A stretch of DNA of 5,406 nt from an uncultured Chitinophagaceae bacterium (GTDB lineage Bacteria; Bacteroidota; Bacteroidia; Chitinophagales; Chitinophagaceae), in NCBI GenBank assembly GCA_903841915.1, contig CAIMKO010000467.1, positions 1 to 5,406 of the forward strand, written 5' to 3'. Below are positions 1-5,406 of this stretch, one piece after another (within the stretch, counting starts at the first letter, position 1; each line of letters begins with the position of its first letter). The notes under the pieces are model-generated. The model had not been told where the DNA came from, did not search any database, and saw only the letters and a list, made by a program, of their open reading frames with translations. The position numbers were made by a program, and so were the translations under genes.

Positions 1-1346
1 TATTTATGGTTGGTGATATCCTGCGAGATCTTATTGATGGCATAACCCTTCTTTAGAGCAGGGGCAACATTGATGATGATACTGTCGCTTCTTACTGTTT
101 TATACTGTTGTGAATTAATATCCAGATAACTAAATTCAATGGGAGGGATGATCAACTTTCCCTGCTGCTTTGCAACAAAGGGGATCGAAAAGGTCTTGTT
201 CCCACTGGAAGGAAAAACCATTTTATCGATATCTGATCTTTCTGTATTGTCAAAGTGTTCTGTAGCCTTTGGCCAATTTATTTTGGGACAGTTAATACTT
301 TGAAAATTTCCAGAACCTTCAATGCTTATTTCAAGCATATTATTGTCTTCGGCCGTATCAATTAACTTATTTGCCTTTGCATTGATAGAAAAGTTGCCAA
401 TGGTTCCGTTAAAATCTGCGGGTTTGTTTTTTTCCGGTAAAGGATTTACATGAATGGTGAGTGGTTCACTACTTAAGGTAACGGTTTGGGTAAGCGGCGT
501 TACAGAACCATAAGGATCTCTCTTGAATAAGGTGATCTCATTTTCAACCGAAGCAATATCTAATTTCAGATCGCCTGTCTGCAGGGGAAATAGCTGGATC
601 TTTCTGATCACATAACTTTTATATTCCTTGCCTTTGTATTTTCCTATTTGCGGCAACTGATCCTGCGTGGTCATTTCATATACGGTACAACCGTTGATGG
701 CAGGCTGTTTTGCAATTTTCGACTGAGAACGTAATCGGGTAAACAGTTCATAAGTAACCAATATGGGCTCACCAACAATGCAGGTGGTTTTATTGGCATT
801 CACTTTCACGAAAATATTATCCCTTATTTTGGATGCTACTGTTTCGCCGGGTTGTAATAAAGACGTTCTGTCGATCTCATCTTCTCCTAATATATCTTCC
901 TGAAAAAAGCCACCGGGTAATTGTAAGCCGTTAGAAGGGGCAGAGGCACCTCTGACATGCGCTGTATTGATTACAGTGATATTGACAGGGTTGCAGCTTA
1001 ATTTTTTTCCATCCACATCCACACTTGCAGCAGGCAGGGATAATGTTCCGGTTGAACGCGGTTGTAAGCTGAATACATAACTGATGCTCGATTCTGTTTT
1101 GCCATTCACAGAAACCTGTTGTGAGGAATAAGCAGGCCCGGATAAAACTTTCCACTTGGCAAAATCAGGCTGCAAAAAATTGCTGGCATCTACAGCACCG
1201 CTTACTTTATACTCAACTTGCAACACATCTTCTTTTCCGATCTCCATAGCACTTGGCTTGATCTGAAATTGGATCTGGCCGATACTTTTTGTTTGTATCA
1301 ATAATAGTAGGGCCGCAATAAAACAGTATCGTAAAATTTTAAACAT
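1..1346 (-). CDS. batD: BatD-like aerotolerance protein, exported, C-terminus cut by window edge
   Basis: The minus-strand frame is open from an ATG at 1346 to base 1, giving 448 residues without a stop. Residues 1-23 look like a signal peptide: basic start (MFKILR), a hydrophobic core (FIAALLLLI), and a likely cleavage around SIG/Q. The mature N-terminus carries the pattern I recognise from the BatD family (Bacteroides aerotolerance, 'oxygen tolerance' domain): KWKVLSGP at about residues 64-71, then SSQQVSVNGK and a serine-rich strand ending in SLQP near residue 96. The rest alternates short beta-strand-like stretches, fitting an envelope-facing beta-sandwich protein. BatD proteins are usually near 550-600 residues with a C-terminal membrane anchor, so about a quarter, including the anchor, should lie left of base 1. 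In Bacteroides, bat genes sit in one operon after moxR and were linked to growth under oxygen; the molecular role is unsettled. Here batD leads its transcript, with a divergent unrelated gene upstream, so batA, batB and batC are not directly upstream. Family assignment is fairly sure; the exact role is not. Confidence 0.8.
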   Translation of the reverse strand, partial: MFKILRYCFIAALLLLIQTKSIGQIQFQIKPSAMEIGKEDVLQVEYKVSGAVDASNFLQPDFAKWKVLSGPAYSSQQVSVNGKTESSISYVFSLQPRSTGTLSLPAASVDVDGKKLSCNPVNITVINTAHVRGASAPSNGLQLPGGFFQEDILGEDEIDRTSLLQPGETVASKIRDNIFVKVNANKTTCIVGEPILVTYELFTRLRSQSKIAKQPAINGCTVYEMTTQDQLPQIGKYKGKEYKSYVIRKIQLFPLQTGDLKLDIASVENEITLFKRDPYGSVTPLTQTVTLSSEPLTIHVNPLPEKNKPADFNGTIGNFSINAKANKLIDTAEDNNMLEISIEGSGNFQSINCPKINWPKATEHFDNTERSDIDKMVFPSSGNKTFSIPFVAKQQGKLIIPPIEFSYLDINSQQYKTVRSDSIIINVAPALKKGYAINKISQDITNHK

Positions 1347-1356
1347 AGTATCCCAA

Positions 1357-1364
1357 CAAATATA
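1357..1364 (-). promoter_or_regulatory. Candidate -7 box for batD (TATATTTG)
   Basis: Read on the minus strand this is TATATTTG, an exact match to the Bacteroidota sigma-factor -7 consensus TAnnTTTG. No convincing TTTG -33 element lies 17-21 bases upstream. Transcription would start only a few bases before the batD ATG at 1346, implying a very short or leaderless transcript, so the main promoter could be elsewhere in the 110-base divergent gap. Confidence 0.35.
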
Positions 1365-1431
1365 CTCTGACTTATTATTGTAGTGGATGAAATGTGGTTA
1401 ATGATGGGTTAAAACATTGCCTCATTTGCAG

Positions 1432-1439
1432 TATGTTTG
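1432..1439 (+). promoter_or_regulatory. Candidate -7 box for the arginase-family gene (TATGTTTG)
   Basis: TATGTTTG matches the Bacteroidota -7 consensus TAnnTTTG exactly and lies 17 bases before the ATG at 1457. The -33 region is poor (GTTAA at the expected distance). The box sits inside a small dyad, TTTGCA (1425-1430) and TGCAAA (1441-1446), which could be an operator. If real, the box places transcription start downstream of the alternative ATG at 1433 and GTG at 1394, supporting 1457 as the start codon. Confidence 0.35.
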
Positions 1440-1456
1440 TTGCAAACAATTCATAC

Positions 1457-2593
1457 ATGAGTCTGCAAACAATTGTTGATTTTTTGGATCCTGTCAATCT
1501 CTACGAATTATCAGACGATCAGGGATACAAAGACACGCAACTCGGTCGACATATCGCATTATACGATGAAGAATTTCCGGATGTTTCCAAAGCGGATATT
1601 GTATTGGTAGGTTGCGGCGAAATGCGCGGCGCCGGCATAGAATATGCCAATGCAGGTTCACCCGATGCCATCCGGAAAGAATATTACAGTTTATTTCACT
1701 GGCATGAAGAAGTGAATGTTGCCGATGTGGGCAATGTGAAGCGTGGTGCTTCTTTGCACGACACCTATGCAGCACTGAAAGCGGTGGTGAGTGAATTGAT
1801 CGAGATGGGAAAACGTGTGGTGATCCTCGGTGGTTCGCATGATATTACCGTAGCGCAATACAATGCCTATGCGGCCGCAGAAAAGATCATTGAAGCCACT
1901 TGTGTGGATGCCAGGATCGACCTGAATATGGACAGTGTATTGCCTGCCGATAATTTTTTAATGGCCGTACTGACCAGTGAACCTAATTTCATTAAGCATT
2001 ATAACCATATCGGCTTTCAGAGTTATATGGTGCATCCGCACATGCTGGAAACGATCGATAAATTACATTTCGATTGTTACCGCGTAGGAAAAGTGAAAGA
2101 GAACCTGGAAGAAATGGAACCCGCCATCCGAAATACGAATTTATTTTCTTTTGATATTGCTGCCATTCAACATGCACATGCCCCGGCCAATCGTTTAACA
2201 CCAAATGGATTTACCGGTGAAGAAGCTTGTACTTTAATGCAGTATGCAGGCATGAGCCGAAACGTGAGCAGCATCGGCATATATGGCTATGCCCCCGAAC
2301 TGGATGAACAGGGGTTAACAGCGAAACAGATCTCACACATGCTCTGGTATTTGATGGATGGAATTAATAAAGGGAAAAAAGAAGCGAGTCTGCATGACCG
2401 TGATCATTTCAATGAATTCAATATTGCATTTGCAGAAGTGGAAACCGTTTTTCTGCAAAGTAAAAAAACAGGAAGATGGTGGATGCAGATCCCAGATGGC
2501 AAATTTGTTGCCTGCAGTAAACTGGATTATTTCTTAGCATCGAATAATGAAATGCCCGAAAGATGGATGCGTGCTGCGGAGAGAAGCTGAGTA
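1457..2593 (+). CDS. Arginase/formimidoylglutamase-family protein with a partly lost metal site
   Basis: This 377-residue protein has the ureohydrolase (arginase, agmatinase, HutG) fold signature motifs. The first is GGSHDIT at residues 125-131, where arginases have GGDHS. The second is DARIDL at 151-156, where they have DAHxDL. The third is SFDIAA at 231-236, where they have SFDxDx. In arginase terms H128, D151, D155 and D233 are kept, while the second-site histidine is R153 and the second-site aspartate is A235. A conserved-looking C-terminal half (NGFTGEEAC at 250-258, YAGMS, SSIGIYGY) is typical of the Bacteroidota clade usually labelled formimidoylglutamase, which would cleave N-formimidoyl-glutamate to glutamate and formamide in histidine breakdown. 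No hut genes are nearby, so that substrate is unproven. I chose the ATG at 1457 because MSLQTIVDFLDPVNLYELSDD matches how relatives begin; GTG 1394 and ATG 1433 are in frame but add unconserved-looking residues. No signal peptide, hence cytoplasmic. Fold is confident; activity is doubtful. Confidence 0.85.
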
Positions 2594-2598
2594 AGAGC

Positions 2599-2629
2599 TT
2601 TAATATAACGGCAATTATTTTTATATTTG
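2599..2629 (+). promoter_or_regulatory. Promoter of the toxin-antitoxin module (TTTA, 19-base spacer, TATATTTG)
   Basis: TATATTTG at 2622-2629 is a perfect TAnnTTTG -7 box. Exactly 19 bases upstream lies TTTA (2599-2602), one base off the -33 consensus TTTG. Transcription would start about 2634-2637, some 12-15 bases before the antitoxin ATG at 2649. A 9-base palindrome, TTGATTCAA at 2627-2635, overlaps the end of the box and the predicted start site and is a candidate site for autorepression by the antitoxin or the complex. No strong Shine-Dalgarno is present, as is normal in this phylum. Confidence 0.5.
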
Positions 2630-2648
2630 ATTCAATAAGATAAAGAAC

Positions 2649-2858
2649 ATGAAACAAATTATTTTAGAAGTAGAAGAAAGAAAGTATAAGTTTTTTATGG
2701 ACTTGATAAAAAATTTTGATTTTATCAACGTTCAAAAAGAAGATTTAGCAAAAAAGAAAACTTTATTTCATGTTGCAAAAGGAATGCAGGAAGCAATCAA
2801 TGCCGGAACTTCAAAAGTTAAAACGCGCTCTGCAAAATCATTTCTGAATGAGCTTTAA
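2649..2858 (+). CDS. Antitoxin of a type II toxin-antitoxin module
   Basis: This is a 69-residue, lysine-rich protein placed directly before, and overlapping by 11 bases, a RelE/ParE-like toxin gene. That order and overlap are the standard layout of type II modules, where the antitoxin binds and neutralises the toxin and represses the shared promoter. The N-terminus reads as a beta strand (KQIILEVEE, residues 2-10) followed by a helix (YKFFMDLIKNF, 13-23). A charged middle (KEDLAKKK, 30-37) leads to a helix around 38-52. The C-terminus, KTRSAKSFLNEL (58-69), resembles the tail of many Bacteroidota antitoxins and is a likely toxin-binding segment. I cannot assign it to a named DNA-binding family; the opening strand plus helix would allow a ribbon-helix-helix-like dimer, but this is a guess. 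The gene is visibly more AT-rich than its flanks, consistent with horizontal gain. The pairing supports the role more than the sequence does. Confidence 0.75.
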   Translation: MKQIILEVEERKYKFFMDLIKNFDFINVQKEDLAKKKTLFHVAKGMQEAINAGTSKVKTRSAKSFLNEL

Positions 2859-3180
2859 TGTAGAAACATTACCTGATTTTGAAAAAGAAGCAAGGAAGCT
2901 ATCAAAAAAGTATCCTTCACTAAAAACTGATCTTGCTGCTTTAATTGAAAACCTCGAAATAAACCCGCAACAAGGCACACCGCTGGGAAACAATTTTTAT
3001 AAGATCCGCCTGGCAATTACCAGTAAAGGAAAAGGGAAATCTGGAGGAGCAAGAATTATAACATTTGTAAAAATTATAAAAAACAAAGTCTATTTGTCTG
3101 CCATTTATGATAAATCAGAAAAGGATACAATCAGCAACAAAGAATTAAAATGGTTATCAGAGATCATTGCTAATATGTAA
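2848..3180 (+). CDS. RelE/ParE-superfamily toxin
   Basis: This 110-residue basic protein has the features of RelE/ParE-fold toxins. An N-terminal strand (FNVETLPDFEKEARKLSKKYPS) is followed by a helix around residues 23-37, where the DFEKEARKLSKKY segment is the classic first helix. A PLGNNFYKIRLAI segment (45-57) comes next, then a strongly basic glycine-rich loop SKGKGKSGGAR (59-69), then strands IITFVKI and KVYLSAIYDKSE (80-91). The KIRLAI, SGGAR and YDKSE blocks are hallmarks of the RelE/HigB-like group common in Bacteroidota. Members are mostly ribosome-dependent mRNA endonucleases; ParE-type relatives instead hit DNA gyrase, and sequence alone does not separate these here. Candidate RNA-contacting residues are K52, R54, K60, K62, K64, R69 and Y88, by analogy only. 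Its ATG lies inside the last codons of the antitoxin in another frame, so translation is probably coupled. The ORF looks intact, with no truncation. Confidence 0.85.
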   Translation: MSFNVETLPDFEKEARKLSKKYPSLKTDLAALIENLEINPQQGTPLGNNFYKIRLAITSKGKGKSGGARIITFVKIIKNKVYLSAIYDKSEKDTISNKELKWLSEIIANM

Positions 3181-3276
3181 TTATAGATGAATAGTGTTTA
3201 AAATGTACAAATGTGCGACTTATCTCATCAAATTATGGGGCTAAAGCCAATCAGGATTATATTTCAATAACCCTTT

Positions 3277-3334
3277 ATAAGCTATGAGCTTCGAGTAAAA
3301 CCTCACAGCTCGCAGCTCATAGCTCAAAGCTTTT
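3277..3334. repeat. Head-to-head array of degenerate AGCTCNN heptamers forming a hairpin
   Basis: On the plus strand five contiguous 7-base units run from 3300 to 3334: ACCTCAC, AGCTCGC, AGCTCAT, AGCTCAA and AGCTTTT. On the minus strand three contiguous units run the other way from 3297 to 3277: TACTCGA, AGCTCAT and AGCTTAT. The two halves face each other across two bases (3298-3299). As a result 3280-3295 and 3309-3324 are 16-base inverted arms with a single mismatch (T3291 against C3313), around a 13-base loop. Each AGCT core is itself self-complementary, so several pairing registers are possible. The element lies about 100 bases after the toxin stop, between convergent genes, and has no T-run, so it is not a classical terminator. 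It looks like a dispersed intergenic repeat, though only one copy is in this window. Confidence 0.75.
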
Positions 3335-3356
3335 CTTGACTTAAAGTTTACCACAT

Positions 3357-3390
3357 AAAAAAGTCCATGCATATTGCACGGACTTTTTTT
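3357..3390. terminator. Bidirectional intrinsic terminator
   Basis: A long dyad starts with six A (3357-3362) and GTCC, and ends with GGAC and seven T (3384-3390). Between them TGCA (3368-3371) and TGCA (3375-3378) extend the stem past one A/C mismatch, leaving a TAT loop. With the A-run and T-run on either side it gives a U-tailed hairpin in both directions. On the minus strand it begins about 20 bases after the peptidase stop and should end that transcript. On the plus strand it would stop transcription coming from the toxin-antitoxin operon. Confidence 0.85.
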
Positions 3391-3409
3391 ATTAATAGAT
3401 GACAGGCTC

Positions 3410-5406
3410 TTACCAGATATGTGTTCTTGTTTCCGGCGCTTTATACATTTTATCGCTTGATTTAATTTTAAATGCACTGTACCATGCATCAATATTGGTC
3501 AATGGTGCATTGCCGCGATGAATACCCGGAGAATGCGGATCGGTCAAGATCAATTGTGCTTCTGCATCAGGCAATACATTATTTCTCCAAACCTGTGCCC
3601 AGCTTAAGAAGAAACGTTGCTGTGGTGTAAAACCATCGATCTTTTTTCCTTTTTTGAATTGCTCTGTTTTAGAGAATGCTTCATATGCAATACTTAATCC
3701 GCCTAAGTCAGCAAGGTTTTCACCCAAGGTCAATTTACCTTTTACATGAATGCTGTCCTGCACGGTTAATGCATCGTATTGTTTGGCTACTTCATCTGCT
3801 TTGGCAACAAATTTATCGGCATCTTCTTTTGTCCACCAATCTTTTAAATTACCCACTGCATCAAATTGACGGCCCTGATCATCAAAGCCATGTGTCATTT
3901 CATGACCGATCACAGCAGCAATACCACCATAATTCACAGCATCATCCGCGCCAAAATCGAAGAATGGAAATTGCAGGATACCTGCCGGAAATGTAATGTC
4001 GTTGCTGGATGGATTATAAGAAGCATTGATAGTGGGAGGTGTCATGCCCATTTCAGTTCTGTCAACAGGCTTGCCCATTCTATTTACATTGAAATTGTAA
4101 AACCAAACGCTGCAACTGCGAACATTCTTATAAAAATCAGTAGCATTGATTTCAATGCCATCATAAGTTCTCCATTTATCAGGATAAGCGATCTTTTTAA
4201 CGATGGCGTTTAATTTTTCAATTGCCTTTTGTTTGGTGACTTCACTCATCCAGTCCAAACGTTTGATGCGATCTCCGAAAGTAGATTGCATATTGTTCAC
4301 CAGTTTCACCATGTATTCTTTCGCTTCAGGCTTAAAATATTTTTCAACATAGATCTGACCGATCAGATCGCCCAGCATTCTGTCGATCAAACCGCTCATT
4401 CTTTCCCAACGTGGTGTTGGTACTTTTTGGCCTGTCTGCACTTTTGTAAATTCAAAATCAGCATCCACAAATGCTTTGCTTAAATAAGGAGCAGCACTTC
4501 TGATCAAATTCCATTTCAAATAACATTTCCAGTCATTCAGCGAAACTTCATTCAGCATGTTGTTCACCTTTTTCAAAAATTCAGGATTACCTGCCAATAC
4601 ACTATCGGCACCATTGATCTTTGCTTCGCTTAGGATGGAAGCCCAGTTCAGGTTTGAAGTGGTGGCACTCAGGTCTTTCACGGCAAATTTGTGATAAGTT
4701 TTATTGGGGTCACGCATTTCAATACGGCTCATTTGAGCAGCGGCCAATGTTGTTTCAATTTTTAAAACAGCAGCAGCATCTGCAGCAGATACAGTTGCAT
4801 CTTCGCCAACGAGTGAGAACATTTTTTGTAAATGCCCTTTGTATGCATCACGGATCTTTGTGCTGCGTGTATCATCTTTCAAATAATAATCTCTGTCGGG
4901 TAAACTGGTTCCACCCTGACCGATAGAAGGAATATAGGCCATCACATTTTTTCTGTCGGGACTAACACCCATACTGAACAATGGACTTCCTAGACCGTTC
5001 ACGCGCATATTCACTATTTCGTGAATAACGTCGCTGACACTTGCAAGATTATTGATCCTGTCCAGATCGGCTTTGATGGGCTGATAACCTTTTGCTTCAA
5101 TAGTGGCACTGTCCATTCCGCTTTTATAAAAGTCGCCGATGATCTTTGTTTTACGATCGGGATTGCTTGCTTTGGTGGCATCATCCAATAATGTTTGTAA
5201 ACGCTTACTGCTTTCCTGACGCAGTTCATCGAAACTTCCCCAGCGTGTTCTGGAAGCAGGAACGGGATTGTTTTTTATCCAGGTACCGTTGGCATACAGA
5301 TAAAAATTATCACCCGGTTTTACGGAAAGGTCCATATTGGCCTTGTCGATGTATTTTGTTGTTTGTGCGAAAGAACTAATGCCTGCAGACAAGAATATTG
5401 CAAGCA
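3410..5406 (-). CDS. M13-family (neprilysin/PepO-like) zinc metallopeptidase, extreme N-terminus outside window
   Basis: This is a secreted or periplasmic M13 endopeptidase that should cut oligopeptides. Counting residues from the TTG codon at 5392 (660 residues to the stop), the zinc motif is HEMTH at 497-501. H497 and H501 are metal ligands and E498 the catalytic base. The ENLADLGG motif at 558-565 supplies the third ligand E558 and the structural D562. The substrate-binding block at 456-478 reads NASY then FPAGILQFPFF; most M13 enzymes have NAFY here. HRGNAPL near 625-631 holds the conserved arginine (R626), and the chain ends in the family's typical C-terminal tryptophan. The N-terminal GDNFYLYANGTWIKNNPVP block (27-45) is also typical. 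The TTG is not the true start: the frame stays open through 5406, adding LAIF, so residues up to about SSFA/Q form the core and cleavage site of a signal peptide, with no lipobox cysteine. Near full length; only the first few residues are missing. Confidence 0.95.
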   Translation of the reverse strand, partial: LAIFLSAGISSFAQTTKYIDKANMDLSVKPGDNFYLYANGTWIKNNPVPASRTRWGSFDELRQESSKRLQTLLDDATKASNPDRKTKIIGDFYKSGMDSATIEAKGYQPIKADLDRINNLASVSDVIHEIVNMRVNGLGSPLFSMGVSPDRKNVMAYIPSIGQGGTSLPDRDYYLKDDTRSTKIRDAYKGHLQKMFSLVGEDATVSAADAAAVLKIETTLAAAQMSRIEMRDPNKTYHKFAVKDLSATTSNLNWASILSEAKINGADSVLAGNPEFLKKVNNMLNEVSLNDWKCYLKWNLIRSAAPYLSKAFVDADFEFTKVQTGQKVPTPRWERMSGLIDRMLGDLIGQIYVEKYFKPEAKEYMVKLVNNMQSTFGDRIKRLDWMSEVTKQKAIEKLNAIVKKIAYPDKWRTYDGIEINATDFYKNVRSCSVWFYNFNVNRMGKPVDRTEMGMTPPTINASYNPSSNDITFPAGILQFPFFDFGADDAVNYGGIAAVIGHEMTHGFDDQGRQFDAVGNLKDWWTKEDADKFVAKADEVAKQYDALTVQDSIHVKGKLTLGENLADLGGLSIAYEAFSKTEQFKKGKKIDGFTPQQRFFLSWAQVWRNNVLPDAEAQLILTDPHSPGIHRGNAPLTNIDAWYSAFKIKSSDKMYKAPETRTHIW

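Larger units (their letters stand above)
3181..3409. other. Gene-free gap between convergent genes
   Basis: This 229-base gap separates the toxin stop from the peptidase stop. Bases 3181-3276 are AT-rich and show no credible ORF, RNA gene or promoter; a small GGCTaaAGCC dyad at 3239-3248 is the only structure I see there. Bases 3277-3334 hold the heptamer repeat array and 3357-3390 the terminator, both described separately. A minus-strand open frame reaching in from the peptidase gene (from 3492 to 3241) is a shadow without family features. Confidence 0.7.

Noticed and set aside
931..1155. Minus-strand cysteine-rich 74-codon ORF
   Set aside because: It is a shadow in another frame of the continuous BatD-like coding sequence, which has the family motifs.
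1394..1456. Longer forms of the arginase-family protein starting at GTG 1394 or ATG 1433
   Set aside because: The extra 21 or 8 residues (cysteine-rich, then FVANNSY) do not look like the family N-terminus, and the candidate -7 box at 1432-1439 would lie inside them. ATG 1457 fits better.
2584..2600. AAGCT/AGCTT dyad after the arginase-family gene as a terminator
   Set aside because: The stem is only 5 bp with a 7-base loop and no T-run follows, so read-through into the toxin-antitoxin module remains possible.
3277..3334. CRISPR-like or satellite interpretation of the short repeats
   Set aside because: Units are 7 bases, contiguous and without spacers, and there are no cas genes.
3241..3492. 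Minus-strand ORF of 83 codons in the convergent gap
   Set aside because: It runs out of frame through the peptidase 3' end, the terminator and the heptamer array, so its peptide is a by-product of these elements.
3676..5379. Several plus-strand ORFs of 77-115 codons opposite the peptidase
   Set aside because: All lie antisense to the well-supported M13 gene, are rich in His, Cys, Gln and Trp as expected of antisense frames, and show no domain features.
5390..5392. TTG at 5392 as the start of the M13 peptidase
   Set aside because: The frame continues upstream through the signal-peptide hydrophobic core to the window edge, and the codon is simply a leucine in that core. The true start is beyond 5406.

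Overview
The window looks like chromosomal DNA of a Bacteroidota bacterium, most likely of the order Chitinophagales. This rests on a BatD-type aerotolerance protein, a Bacteroidota-style divergent member of the arginase/formimidoylglutamase family, TAnnTTTG-type promoter boxes, weak Shine-Dalgarno signals and a moderately AT-rich base composition. The order-level placement is an inference from protein flavour, not from a marker gene.

Layout, left to right. (1) Bases 1-1346, minus strand: the N-terminal 448 residues of a BatD-like exported protein, cut off by the left window edge. (2) Bases 1347-1456: a short divergent intergenic region with a candidate TAnnTTTG box in each direction. (3) Bases 1457-2593, plus strand: a ureohydrolase-fold protein annotated in relatives as formimidoylglutamase or arginase family. 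It keeps the ligands of one metal site but has lost both ligands specific to the second site. (4) Bases 2649-3180, plus strand: a compact type II toxin-antitoxin module, antitoxin first and RelE/ParE-like toxin second, overlapping by 11 bases, with its own well-formed Bacteroidota promoter. (5) Bases 3181-3409: a gene-free gap between convergent genes. It holds a head-to-head array of degenerate 7-base AGCTCNN repeats that can fold into a long hairpin, then a strong bidirectional terminator. (6) Bases 3410-5406, minus strand: an M13 (neprilysin/PepO) zinc metallopeptidase with a complete active site. Only the extreme N-terminus, including the true start codon, lies beyond the right edge.

The genes do not form one pathway. 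The BatD protein and the peptidase are both exported envelope proteins, the arginase-family protein is cytoplasmic, and the toxin-antitoxin pair is an AT-rich, lysine-rich accessory insertion between housekeeping genes. Nothing here is clearly a new multi-gene system. The two points most worth a second look are the selectively degraded metal centre of the arginase-family protein and the 7-base-period inverted repeat array at 3277-3334.
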